64,000 nt of DNA from Neckera pumila. Taxonomy: Eukaryota; Streptophyta; Bryopsida; Hypnales; Neckeraceae. The notes beneath the pieces were generated by a model. That model worked only from the letters and a program-made list of their open reading frames with translations, was not told the origin of the DNA and made no database searches. The stretch lies in NCBI GenBank assembly GCA_963969595.1, contig OZ018409.1, forward strand, positions 6,772,520 to 6,836,519, given 5' to 3'. The translations under genes and the position numbers were made by a program. This document shows positions 1 to 13,000 of this stretch, in pieces (the stretch's first letter is position 1; each line of letters begins with the position of its first letter).

Positions 1-3000
1 AAGTTTGGGAGCCTGGATTTTGTGTCTCTGTCAAGGCTAATATAGTGCAGCAAAATGTGTGAGCATACTCTCGCAGTCAAAAATTTGTGGAAAATGTAGA
101 TAGGGGTGGTGTTTGGGCAGGGCCTTCTGTCCACGTTCTTGGCTATTGTATGGTACCTCACAAAGCGATGATTCATTGGGACAGGCGTAGCAGCCCCAAA
201 TGGGATAATTTTATGGCGCAGTACAGGTTTCTCGGTCACATTGTCACCTGCGGTTTAGGTCCCGCATTTCACATGATCAATGAGCCCAATTGTGAGAAGA
301 AAGTAACGGCACTAGATCAGACTTAAGGAATGAGTGAATGCTACCACGTAAACAGCCAAAATAACAGCACATTCCATTCGAAACAACAACAGTCACATCC
401 TGCTTCTACCCTAACTATATATCTACGTCAACCAAACAGTGAGAAGAAGCTGCAAATATACAGATGAAGTCAATAATTTCTTCTATGGAAAAGACCAAAC
501 AAAGAAAATAAAAATCAACAGACCTTCATGATGTTGCACTAGAAACGGACCTTGTCTGTCAAACTCTTTGGCATTGAATTTTCATCAAATTTCACTCACA
601 GTCCAAATCAACCCTTGGAGATCACAAGTCAACAAATTACTCCAAACCTAATTGACAACAATTATAGAAGTACAAACAAAGACAATATGGTGTCATCAAT
701 ATATCAATGAACAACCTTATAGACATCGAAGCAAGATATTAAAACTAGACAGACCTTCCTGATGTTGATGGCGCTTATTTGTTGAGCTCTTGCAGAAGTA
801 TGCACGCACACAATTCCCTAACATGGAATATGCTGTGTCTGTGGAGACTTACACATTGAGTAAGGCCAACAACCTTATGCTAATTGTTGATGGGTGCATT
901 GTGTCCCTCTTCCTGGATCCGTTGTCAAGTTGCGCAATGGAACCATGTGAAAGAACTGAATCACATGTCAATGTACGTTTGTCTAACCCAAATGTTTAAA
1001 ATTTGATGACTCAAAAAACGAGTTTCAGTTATAAGCTTCGTTTTGTCAGAACGTTTGCATATGCAACTACATCTTCAATTTCATTAAATTGATAAACTGT
1101 GCTTGTTCTCTCAGTCTTGAATTACTAATCCCTAACATCAGTAAGCGAAGGTCCCTCATCAAAACTCCAAAGGAACAACAGACAATGAAAACAACAGACT
1201 TCAATCTAAACCAAGCTTGTAACCTGCTTGGCAAACTCATTCTCAGTAGGTTTTCACTTTTCAGTGATTCTTTCCGTAAGTCCTACACCTATTCAAAGTT
1301 ATTGACTGACTAACCTGTGCGGATTCTTCCTGCAGAAGCGCTCCGAGGGTTGAACTTCCAAGCGTACAAGGTTCTTCATCTTCCGCAAACTCCAACTCCA
1401 GCATCCTCTCTCACAGCACGAAACGTACCCCCACCCTACCCAGTCACCAGGTACAAGGGACGTATACGTCTCCTAAATCGCAAAATACTAGTATGGCAAA
1501 CGCCTTGGTTCGATGTACTTGTATACATACGAAGAGACAACCTTTTGTGTAGGCATAAATCTTTCGTGCTGAGTCAGATTAGTCCCAAAAAAATTTCTAA
1601 ATTTTATTCATCACTATGTAGATAAGACAACCGTCCAAATTTTGCAAAATTTAACCATTCTTGTGACCTAAATTCACTTATATCCTCACTGTAGGCCACT
1701 GTGGGCCACGAACACTTAAAAGGAGTTAAGGGTTATCTAAGCTGCCTGAAGAAGCATGAGAAGAATTGATTCACTCTTGTGAGGAATGGCGGAGGGTGTG
1801 TAAAGAGTTGATTCCTTCGGGAGTATTACATAGAGTTTTCTCATCAATTTCTACCTTAATAAAGGTCTTTGATTTTGTACTAAACATTGTGATACCTGAT
1901 GATTGTCAAAAGTTTTGGCCATACACAATTTCGGGTGTAGCATGATGCTTTTTGTGTATCCAACATTATAGATGGTATAAGAATTGAGGTATACAACAAC
2001 GTCGTTTTGAAGGGGCAATATAGTGCCAAATTGCACCCAATATAATTAATTTGGTTAAAAAATGGTGAAAGTTCATGAAGTTTTCTGCCAAAAAAACTTC
2101 AAATTAAAAAAACAAATTGCGGATGAAATCACTAGATTGTCAATGAAAATAGAATTAGGGTGATGTGCTAGTGTAATATTTTCTATCCAATATGTGGATG
2201 AATGTTGAAATTTGGAATATGACTATAACACTTTATATCACCACTTTAAAAAATGGAAAAAAAAAATTTGGTATACAATAGTGACAAAAGTTTGTATTCA
2301 TGTTGAGCTAGATCCGCTGACTCGTGACAACTTTGAATTTGAATCATTATTGCAACTCCTACATGTGTCAAAAAGTCACAAAATGGTCACATATTCTATG
2401 GTGCCGTATTTGAGCATAATAAGATGGAAATGCCGAAGGACCATATTTTGTTGTTGTTTAAACTTTGAAATTATATAAAATAATACCAAAACATAATTTT
2501 TAGCATTTACCTTTTTTAGCTAAGTACCCTTTAAAGTCTACATTAAACACCAAAAATCCAATTTTGAAAAGATTGTTTATTAAAGATTTTGTGCAAGGAT
2601 GTGCATTGCAAATATTTTCTTGATTTTTATTGTTAGAGTCTTGAAGATGAACCTCGAATACTTTGGATCTTGGAGAAATCACATTGAAAATTCATTCAAA
2701 AAAATTTAGAATAGATATTGAAAAGTCACAAACTGACTAGAGTTGTGCATGTGATGTTATGTATAATTAGAAATTATTAATTGCAATACACACTTAAATA
2801 CAAATTAATGGTGTCCAAACCTATCTTGCCATCTTGCCATCACTTGATCTATCATCAACATATGGTGCTACAATCATGCGGTGTGGAATCAACTGTCTCT
2901 TACTGAAAAGTGTCACTTTTTGCTTAGGAAGCCTATGTGTATTTTCCAAGTCAATGGGAATGTATATGACATTGACTTGATCTTCATTGACAAGTAACTT

Positions 3001-5531
3001 AGTCTCTCAAGGACTTGATCCATTATAAAATGGTCAAACTTTCTCTCTGAGCTACATCTAGTCTTCAAAAAAACAACTTACACATAAATTATGTATCTAA
3101 ATTATCTTTACATGTGAGAAATTTAAATTTGTTTTGTACAAAATTGTACTTGTTATCATTTTTGTTGCAAAAATTGAATGAAAGTCAATAAAAATAGCAA
3201 AAACAATCCAAATTATATAAATTATATAAATTATTTTCAAAAGATACAAGTAGAAATGAAGAATAGTGTGAAAAAATTTCAATTGGTTATTTTATTTTTT
3301 ACACCTAAAACAGCCACAATAAAGACCTTGAAGTCAAATTCAACTATTAAACCAATTTTATCCTTTTTTTTTAATAGACTTATAAAACTTTGATACTTTT
3401 GCTAGTGGAAAATACAATTTCCGTATCATTCTAAAATTGTACAATTTCCATAGTTGTTTGAAAGTTAGAATTGAGGTTGACCAACACATACTTTTTGGAT
3501 GCGTAGACCTTTAGGGATTAAAGTAGATGCACCCATTTCCACCCTTGCATCCAATTATGTCATCAGATATCAATAATAAAAGCACATTCCAGAAAGAATA
3601 TATGTACCACTAGTAGATGAGGGAAGAATTCTTAAAGGGACAGGAATGGATGTGTCTACTTATATGATTTTGATCTTAAAAGGAAGTCGTGTGGGTGATT
3701 GGATTAATTTTGTCATTTTAGAGTAGGTTGCTTGTTGCACCTACTAGTTCTTCACAATATCCCACATGTTTAACACTAAAACGCCTGGCCTATGACCACA
3801 TAGTTGGAGTTTAAATTCCATCACTGTGTATGCTCTCATTTAGCAACTACATGTTAATGAAATTTTTTATTTTTTGTTTTTTTAGAGATCAAACTACATG
3901 TCTTCTTTACTTCACAAAAATTTTAGATATTTTGTGGAAAATTGATTTTTTTGAAATTTTTTGAAGAAAAAGTGAAGAAAAATCATATCAAATAGAAAAC
4001 TATCTCAAAAAATTTGAATAATTCATTATATATTGACATTATAGTGATAAACATCATTGTATAAATACAATTTCCATATCATTCTAAAATTAAAATTCAA
4101 TAGACTTTAAAAGGACATCCAAAGTTAGGAGTTTTTTCAAAATTAAAATTAAAATAGAAACTATAGTAGATGACCTTCATTTCATTAGTTGGATTCAAAC
4201 TCAAAAAATATCATTTTTATGGATGAATTTTAGATTTAGAGCAAGAAGCAACAACTTTCCAAAATATACTAAAATAGTGCTATATTTTTATGATCCGTTT
4301 TTTCTTTCTAACTCTTCTCATTTACATAAAGACAAACACTTGCAAGATTGCATAATCAATTATATGCTCTATACAACCCTCCATGAAAGATCAACAAGAA
4401 AAATTTGGATGAAAAAATGCTTCCAATTTCCTTTCATCTCATTTGATTGTTAACCAAATGCCACAATTGACATTTGTGAAACTCCCGGGTTAATCTAGGC
4501 TTATTAGATGTTTAGTTTGGATTTAACATTCTAACTTCCATTCCCAACTTTGCTCCCTAAACCATTCTTGAAAGTATATTGATAGCAGTCAAAAATGTAC
4601 TTAGATTGGAGTATAATATTCTTACAAACTACCTATTCTGCCATTCAAAGAATTTTATATGATATAGAATACAATTTGCATTTTTTGTCTTGCATAATTA
4701 GCATTCAATTCTTATGCAATCCCAATCAAAAATACCACATTTCAGTTTCAAAAAAACAAAATTCTATTCTTGGTGAATTGTTTCATTTAATAATATTGAC
4801 TTTTTATGATAATTGATTTGAAATTTTTTTTGTGATGAACTTTTAAATTCACTCCCATACATCCATATGCTCATCTTTCATATTACCCCCCCCCCCCCTA
4901 TTAAATAACTGAAATTTTATTTATGAAGAGTTCAATGCATATGAGATAGTAGATAATGAGAGTCTCTTTTGCAACATTAGGAGCATGCCAATTTTCATTA
5001 TGTTAGAAAAACAATTCTACTATCATTATGACTCAAAGTTTATTTTCTTAATAATTTTGATTTCTTTTTTTTTTTACCTTAAGGATGACACTCCTTGTAA
5101 AATTAAGGAACCATGGGTGACGAACAAGTATTTCCAAGGGGATTCTTATATTTTTGTGCTCTAATAACATAGGCCCTATGGTTACGTAATTTTCTAACTT
5201 TGTGTATTAAAAACCTTTATAGTTATTCACAATGACAAAGAAGCAAGTGACAATGAATGCACTATTTAACTATAAAGATTGGCACAAGTGCCTGACCCTC
5301 ACTAATTGGTGTAGTAATATATAATTTTAAAAATCTCACCCTATTGCTACTGAAGGATTTAAGGCTAATATTGCAATTAACCTTTGTTTTTGGGACACCA
5401 TAAAATCTAATTTCTCTCCAAATATGTTGTATTTCGTAATATCCATGTTAGTCATATCATTCTTACCTATATTCTTTGGCCCATGTACTATAACCAACAA
5501 ATATATGATTTTTAGCTCCAATTTTTTATCC
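1..5531. other. AT-rich intergenic DNA, no supported gene
   Basis: No reading frame here has a recognisable domain, a convincing splice context or sustained coding bias. The open frame at 87-326 on the plus strand is the only GC-moderate one, and I do not recognise its product. From about 2 kb onward the DNA is strongly AT-rich with many short homopolymers, including a run of 13 C at 4886-4898. I see no complete transposon ends here. Confidence 0.6.
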
Positions 5532-6462
5532 TTAACTTCTAAAGTTCCATGACTATGTTTTCATCAAAAACACTCCAAAACTGGCATTTTTAGTACAAGT
5601 ACCAAATTTTTGAAAAAAAACTCTTTTGACACATGTAGCCATAGGATCTTATAATACAGTAATTTTAGAACATATGGAAAACATTTCAAAACTTTCCACC
5701 ATGCGGATTGGAAGATATTTGCATTTGAATTGGCAAAAATCCTTTTTCTGTCCTTGCAAAAACAGGGCAGCCGCACTTCACAAGGTCACATTTGTATGAA
5801 AAAATGTCCAAAATGAGGTGCACCTCTTAATTCTTTTTCCTAAACAAGTTGGCTATATGCATAAAAAATTTCAAATCATTTGATATTGTACAACATATAC
5901 AAAAAAAATAGTAAGTAGAAAGAAATAGAGAATGATCTAAATTACTAAATTGTTCAAAATTGAATTATGGAATTGAAAAATGTCAATTCCAATGGTTATA
6001 ATGTTGTAATAAACAACCTACATCCCACAAAAAAAATTTCAAAAAATATCAAAAATTGAGTTAAATAAACAACTTCAAAGTTTATTTCAGAGTAGAGAAT
6101 CTATAACTGACCGCAAACTAAAAACCCTCATAACTTTTGACTCATTGGTTGAAATGAAATGATTCAAAGCTTTCCATGTATATATTAAAAACCAATTTCA
6201 AATTTTTATTTTTGAGAAAGGTGATTTTTTCAAATCTGCCCATTCTGCCCATTCACGAGAAAAAGTAACATATTTGGCCATAACTTTTGATTCCTATTTC
6301 CAAATGTCATGAAATTTAGTGCATATAAAAGATATTCCTTGCGTCCACCTTCAATTAAAATTTCAGCTTAAAATATGGAAATGTCTAGTCACACGTATCT
6401 GCCCAAAATTGCCCAAAAAATCTATAGAGCCAAAAAACGCATGCCAATCTTTTAGGAGTTAA
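5532..6462 (+). mobile_element. TTAA-bounded non-coding repeat, copy 1 (subfamily A)
   Basis: The left end TTAACTTCTAAAG and right end CTTTTAGGAGTTAA are diverged forms of the family ends TTAACCCCTAAAG / CTTTAGGGGTTAA. The interior matches the copy at 46744-47719 along its length: a left block with CAAAAACACTCCAAAACTG, the shared phrase on missing contact bases CATAACTTTTGACTCATTG in the middle, and a right block with AAAACGCATGCCAATC. Length is 931 bp and there is no coding capacity. It is the most diverged full-length copy here and so probably old. Class II non-autonomous element is an inference from the inverted ends. Confidence 0.75.
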
Positions 6463-7452
6463 CCTATGATTTCTCTCATGGTGTTTTAATGCTTCTACTA
6501 ATGTCACCCTTGAAAATTTTACTCATAAAGCCCCCCTCCACAAATGAATGTCTTTCCCTTGCAACACAATTTTCGATAGTTGTGTGCAGTAACGCAAAGC
6601 CCTAGTTATTAAAGGAATATAAAGATCCTAAAATATCACTTCAAATTAATCAAATGTTTTGAAAGGAAATAAATCAAACATTGACAAACAATTTCCATTT
6701 CTTTTATCAAGCGCTAAATGATAAGAAAATATGAGACTAAGTTCAGCTTTGATTATGTAATTCACAACCTTCAAAACCACATTTGAGAATTTAGTATATT
6801 CAAAATGATTCAAATGTATTAAATTTTAGTTATAAAGTTATTAAAAAATAGAGTTGAAATTCTTTACTAAAATATCTTAAAATCATAATATCAAATACTC
6901 TTTCTATCATGAAAGAAATATATGGTATTCTAGAAAAGGCATTAAAGGGGATTAGGGGGCCTTGGAGGGCCGTTTCAATCTTGTTTCCCAATCTGGCTGA
7001 ATTTAGTGAACAACGGTATGGGTGTGTCAGAATTTTTTTCTCCAAAAATTAAGAATTTTCTTTTTACCAAAATATCATTTTAAGCTAAAAAAAATTAATT
7101 TTTTTTCAAAAATGACGTGGCAGTTGTTGTGCCACGTTAGGCAGCTGCTGCAGCTGCGTTCCTACAATCTAAGAATGCAAGGGAACTTGCAGCCCTCCAA
7201 GACCCCCAAATCCCCTCTAATGGATAAATAAATCGTAAGGTATTCTTATTTGCACTAGTCAGAATGCCTAGTTCTTTTAGCTTCTTGTCAACTCCAATAG
7301 GAATAAAAGTTTTGAAGTTCAAAGTCAACCGAAGCATTTTCAAAGTAGGCGCCAAATTTGTTAGTTTTCTCCTATTTTGTAACTAGCTCCAGTGCAACAA
7401 ATTCTGTCTAATTTGCTACCTACTTCAGTGTAGTGAAGTTCAATCGGATCCT
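6463..7452. other. AT-rich spacer, nothing recognised
   Basis: No gene or repeat end was recognised. A short GC-richer patch near 7110-7160 contains CTGCTGCAGCTGC. Confidence 0.5.
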
Positions 7453-7690
7453 CACTATAAGAAACCCATGTTTTTTAGGATGTTTTCACTATTTTTTGGA
7501 ACGCATTTTTGTGAACATTACAGTTGACAACCTATGTTTTTATGTCAACAATAATGTTCAATAATACATCAAGATGTATTATTGAACATTATTGTTGACA
7601 TAAAAACATAGGTTGTCAACTGTAATGTCCACAAAAATGCATTCCAAAAAATAGTGAAAACATCCCCCAAAACACAGATTTCTTATAGTG
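7453..7690. mobile_element. CACTA-type foldback MITE with 3-bp target duplication
   Basis: The element begins CACTATAAGAAAC and ends TTTCTTATAGTG, and it is a near-perfect palindrome: the two 119-bp halves meet between 7571 and 7572. Both flanks carry CCT (7450-7452 and 7691-7693), the 3-bp target-site duplication expected of the CACTA (En/Spm) superfamily, whose ends typically begin CACTA. It has no coding capacity and must have relied on a transposase from elsewhere. A transcript crossing it would fold into a long hairpin, a likely source of small RNAs. Mismatches between arms are few, near 7497-7503 against 7640-7646 and close to the termini, which suggests fairly recent insertion. Confidence 0.88.
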
Positions 7691-7870
7691 CCTACAAATT
7701 AAACTTCAAGGGCTTCTCGTGATGCAATGTAGAAGATATGGTGTTTGTTGACTTTGATAAGCTATTGTCAATGAACTTTGATGCAATCCATCATCAATTT
7801 ATGCAAAAGCTTTTTTTGCTACAAAGAATAGGGACTTAGAAAAAAGGTGTCCAATGAACAAAAAAACACT

Positions 7871-7887
7871 ACTAACCCCTAAAGGAC
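7871..7887. repeat. Orphan end of the TTAA-bounded repeat family
   Basis: The string CTAACCCCTAAAGGAC matches the family terminus except at the first base. No matching right end (CTTTAGGGGTTAA) occurs in the next 2 kb, so this is a truncated copy or a lone end. Confidence 0.5.
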
Positions 7888-8085
7888 AAAGTGATAGTCT
7901 CTTCAAAGGGCATTGAAAGTTTAAGTGGAATGATTTAGAGCAAGTTAGAACTTGAATTTGCTTTTGAAATTTGCAAAAGTGTATATCAAAGGAGTGAAAG
8001 GTTATACTACTCAGTGATAAAGAACATCAATTTTGTATGGAGGAAAAAACTTACTTGAAGAAGGCTTGAATTTTATTGACTTTGT

Positions 8086-8760
8086 TTGGCAGGGATCAAA
8101 GGAATTTTTTTTCCAAACTTTGAATTTTATAATCTTTCAATCCATGCTATCAAATGGAATGAAAATTTTTCCACACCTTTCTATAATGGTCTACTATACT
8201 TTTGTATAGTTGAAGTTCAAAAAAAGTTTTTTGACTTACAATTTGGTCAACAAAGAAAAAAAACAATTTTTGACAATTCTCTTGAAAAACACCCAATTCC
8301 TTCACAAGTTGAAAAGAATTCCTCTATGTTTTGTAGAAAGCATTTATTGGTTATGCTTGTATTGCTTGGTTCAAAACTACCAAGTTTTGCGCATTATACT
8401 TCAACAAAGTAGACGTCTTCCTTAAGAGATTCAACAATACATGGCTTCAAACCTTTTTTTTGGCGAAAGGGTCCATCTTAACTTGAGCTGGGAATTCCTT
8501 GGGAAATTCACTCAACCTAAAATGGGGGTCTTTGCCTAAATTGGTTTGAAATTCCTATTGACTTCAATGTTGTTTGCTTGGGCCAGCCTTTTTGGATTTT
8601 GATTCGTGTGGACTTCGCCTGCTATGGTGGTCCACCTTCTAACTTGTTGTCTCTTGTCATAATTGGTTGTTAAAAATTCTTGAAAATGTTTTAGAAGATG
8701 GAAAAATCTTTGCCGAGGATGTGATCCTTTAGTTTTGTGTACTCTTTCCTTTATCAATGG
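8086..8760 (+). pseudogene. Possible non-LTR (LINE) reverse transcriptase remnant
   Basis: Conceptual translation in shifting plus-strand frames gives fragments resembling the region after the reverse transcriptase of plant LINEs: an FFWRKG-like piece followed by WEFLGKFTQPKMGVF (about 8455-8545), comparable to the FLWG and CKPKxxGGLG region of that family. Stops and frame changes interrupt it everywhere. The open frame 8086-8412 just upstream could be part of the same relic but has no recognised motif. A run of 15 A follows at about 8780-8796, which could be an old poly(A) tail. The resemblance is weak and could be chance. Confidence 0.22.
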
Positions 8761-8996
8761 AATTTGTCCATGTGTTTTAAGGAAAAAAAAAAAAAAATTC
8801 TACAATTGGTGAATAATGTTGTGTTACTTTCTACTCAACTATGAGTACCGCAAAATATTGCTAGTAGATTTGGCATAAAATAATACTAAAAGGCTAGACT
8901 CCTAGAGTTAGAAAAATATTTCTTCAAATCTTATTCTTTTGTATGATAAAAAATAAATTATCCAAGAAAAATCCCCTTTTTGACCTAAAAAACATT

Positions 8997-10093
8997 TAGA
9001 GTGAACACAAACAAGAACTGGTAGATATGTGGTGACTGGTGACTTGACTAATGTCAACAGCTTTGGAGCCGAGTTTAGTAAAAGCGACACTGACGAACTC
9101 CCGAACGCGACTGCTCCCGCGGCGTTGGCCCGATTGATCCGGCGACGGGATTGCATCGGTCAGCCCCGTGATCACGTTCCAGCAGCCGTGGCGATCAGCG
9201 GATTCTGCGCACGACCCATTTGCATCCCCGGCACGTTCCGGGAAATGCAAACGCCGAGGACTCCCGGAACTGATGATGCTTACTAGCACGTTGCCATGCC
9301 GATAACGTGTTAACTTCCATGCATCAATCGACCGACGCTGTCGATTACTGAGGGATAGAATTCCATTAAGGCTCCCTTCCCGAGGTATTTGCGCGTGCTA
9401 GCTTCCTCCTGGTTCAGTTGATCCTAGCTTGGTTCAGAACCGCCCCAAATATAGCGGTAGAAGTCGACGCCTTTGGGGATCGATCGGGAGAAGCCGTGCA
9501 GCGAAATCGGGTTTGACGGCTGGTTTGGGTGCCTGTGCGGGAAAGGCGGCGCAATCTGTGCGACGTTGGTGCGCGTCGAGTGTTGGCGAGAATTGCATGT
9601 GAGCGGGAAAGATCGATCGAGATCGAGTCGATACGGAAGATGGTCGTATTCCTTACAACGACAAGGCTCGGAGGTTTTAGAATTGTGAGGTTCAAGCAGT
9701 TTGCGAACTAGGACTCTTAATAAGTGGTGAGCTTTAGAATACTGGATTGGTGTCGATTTGGTGGGTTCAAATGGGCGACTGAACCTGCGTCAGGTTTCGC
9801 TGAATCCGCCATTTGTACGAATGTGAGGGTGTAAACCAGTAGGTGGGGGTGGTTCAGGAACTGAGTAAGGGGCACCGTCGAGTGGTGTTCGATGTTCTTG
9901 TGATGCTTGCGGAGGCAGATGGTCGGATTTAACTTTCTGACATAACGCTGGTGTAGAAGATCAAACGAGGTGTGACGACGATGGCAATGGTGGCAGTCGG
10001 CAATGATACGGGGTGAACTGGTTGGGTGAGATGCGAGATGCCGGGGCTGTGTCACCAGGGTCACCGCTTAAGAGGATCCAAGGCGTTGTGTAG
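8997..10093 (+). promoter_or_regulatory. GC-rich island upstream of the RING-CH gene
   Basis: Base composition changes abruptly near 9050 from AT-rich repeat DNA to GC-rich, CpG-containing sequence that continues to the start of the gene at 10094. Several open frames occur on both strands (for example 9029-9286 and 9414-9695), but none has a recognised domain, and such frames are expected by chance in GC-rich DNA. I infer promoter plus 5' leader. No TATA box or transcription start is assigned. Confidence 0.45.
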
Positions 10094-13000
10094 ATGGATT
10101 CTCAGAAAGGCCCGGTGGTCAGGGTGGAGGGGGAGCTGAGGAGTCAAATGCAGGAGGCCGGGGATGCAGAAATCACTTCGTCGGCTTCTTCCGAGGTAAT
10201 TTGATTGTTTTACATTGTTCATTGTAAGCAAGCAACCAATTTATCAGCTTGTCGGTGTCAGACTCTGTGACGAAGGCGGGCCAATGTTGTGTTTCTATTG
10301 TCACTGAGGATTGAACTTAGATTGCTGATCTATCAGTGGGGTGGTAGTAGTAGCGTTCTGATGCTCAGTAGGTGCTACTAGTGCAGCTGGGTTGGTATTA
10401 GGGTTTAAGCGCCTTAAACCCTAACTGTGAGGTCCATTGAGCTTGCCGCCTTTATCCCGATGTCATTGCTTCCTTCCTTGGAATGTTTTTCCATCAGTGT
10501 GTCCTCATGGGTGTTAGTAGCCTCACGTTGGTCAAAATAGCGAGTTGCAATAAAATGGGCGCAGATTCAGTCGGCCGATTGCTACCTCAGGTCGACACCA
10601 GTCGAAACTTGGGGCAGTAGTTTTCAGAGCGCTGATTACCGGAACGTCACAAATTTGGTGCTCTGAAGTACGCCATTGCAATGAACCTCACCATTCCTTT
10701 CAGAAACGTTTGTGTGATTGCTTCTATCTAATTCCAGGTTCTAATTTCTCGCTGTTGGGTTAATGCTTTCGCAGATTGGATTCAGCTCAGAGCTTAGGCG
10801 ACCCAGTTCATCAGCTCCACAAATCCCAGCTGGTCGACTTGAGATCAGCAGCAGCAGCAGCACAAAGCCGAGCGCGAGCTCGAGCCATCTCCCTCCTCTC
10901 TCTGCCTCCAAGTGCGGGAAGAATTCTGCCTCGCACGGGCAAGTCCCTCGTCCGCATTTGCGATCACGAGTGTCGCTGGAGAAGAACAAGGTCAATATTC
11001 CCGTGACGGGATCTCAGAACTTGCCCGCTGGAATTCCACCTTTGGCACCACCTTTCGCAGACAAGAGAGCGTCCTCGTTACCGGTACGGACATTGAACGC
11101 GCACTCCTCTGCCATCCATTCCGAGTATCTCAAAGGGCATAGCCACGAATTGGCAAGCACCGGACACTCTGAGCTGGTGAGTTCTTGTAAAACTTAAGCC
11201 TTCACTTGATTGACTAGCTTTGGGTCACGTAAGTATAAACTTCAAGAAATCCTACACTTTGATTGGTGCGTAATCGTGAAGAGGATGTGCAAACGTGGCT
11301 TCTATATGGCGTGCTAAAAGCAATTGAAATGGCAAGGTTTCAAGGCACCTCTTTCAGGTAGATTGAACACTTGTTGTCTTAACTAAGTCATAAGGTGTCA
11401 ATGGATTGTTTTTCGCTTGTTAGCTTATCTGTAGTTGCCCATGATGTTGCTACAAATTTTAAGCATGATATCTCGAGCTTGTTGACTTGTGACCGTTATT
11501 TAGTTAGCAGTTTAGTATAGCTCCCGGGATCGTATCATTTTCATGATTATGGGTTTGCCTCTCACTAGAAGCTACCCAAAGATACTAATCCTAGTGTCGA
11601 GGGCACATTCTGTGCACTGAAATTTTGGAACATGTTGCTTCTTTGGGTGGTAAAGTACTGCAGCCTTGAGTGACCAATCGTGATGATTTTTATTTTACAC
11701 TTACTGACCCAAATGTATCCTTATCCCTACCTCTTTTGTATTGCAGGCAGGGCATGAGAAAGTGGATATCACCCGATCATTCTCCACACCCTTGATTGGG
11801 GACAAGGTTGAGAGTTTCCGCAGGGATGGCAAGGGGTATGTACTGCTCAGAACTGCCAGCCCGAGGATTAATCACATAGTGCAGCCATCTGAAGCTGTGG
11901 AAGCCATCAACCCTCACTTGTCCACAGAATTTGATGTTGAGAAAGGTGAGGATCTTCATGTTCTGTAAAGATTGAGTTTTTCGACCTTGTCTACGGGTGT
12001 GATAACCATTCAACCTTCAGGATGACTATTACGTCTTGCCCTAGCATCTTAGTGTCACACTTTGTTGCACAGGTCATAACAAGAAGCTAAAGATAACAAG
12101 AAAATCCCACACTTTGATTGGTGAAACTTTAAATTTTGAAAAGGTCAAATTGCCACATTCGAGTCGTGTCAGTGGCTCCACGTCACACTTTTTCTTGTTT
12201 AGTTTACTCGTGCAAATTCAACTTTGAGCACAAAATTGAGTTTGAAGTTAAATTTGACCTTTTGAATCCAATTTAAAAAAGACAAATTTGTCACACTAGT
12301 TAGTTAGACCTGTGCAATCTACAGTGGCCCTTAGGTACATTGAAGGTGCCCTTACCCAGATGTGACCGTACAAACAAAATGTCATCTGGTTTTGTTCCTC
12401 TTTGGAAAGGCCTATATTCTGATAAACGAAGGTAATATAAATTGCAGGGAAAGGATCCACCAAGGACGAAGTAGAAGAAGCCATTCCTGAGGAAGAAGCT
12501 GTCTGCAGAATCTGCATGGATTCGCTGTCGGAGGATTATGGCGAGACGCTGAAGATGGAATGCCAGTGCCTTGGCGAGATGGCGCTGGCCCATAAGGAGT
12601 GTGCATTCAAATGGTTTGGTATCAAAGGAGATCGAGTGTGTGAAGTGTGTGGCTCTGTTGTGAGCAACATTCCAGTCACGGTGATTCGCTTTCCTGCTCA
12701 TGAGAACAGCAATCTTAACCGATCCATAGAAGTACAAACAGGAAACAGGTAAGCTTGTGGTCTATGCCCTTGTCTACCACTGTTTCCTCATTCTAGTGTC
12801 ATTTCTAATAAGTTTGAGTACAAATCTTGGTATTTATCCTCAATGCAGTCTTGAGTACGATTGCTGCTAATTGAATGTTTTCAAAAACCCTGTTGGACTT
12901 CTTTTGTAACCACATTTCATGCTTTATTATACATCAGAAAATCATTCTTAAAAGGGATGGGCTCCAACATGCTACTATTGCTTTTAATACATGTCTCATT

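Noticed and set aside
87..326. Open frame of 79 codons with a non-repetitive translation.
   Set aside because: No recognised domain, no splice partners, and no supporting context. Left as intergenic.
9029..9695. Several overlapping open frames on both strands in the GC-rich island.
   Set aside because: Long frames on both strands are expected in GC-rich DNA. None shows a known motif, and the island fits a promoter and leader of the RING-CH gene.
12300..12737. A 145-codon minus-strand frame across exon 4 of the RING-CH gene.
   Set aside because: It is the antisense shadow of the exon encoding the RING-CH finger.
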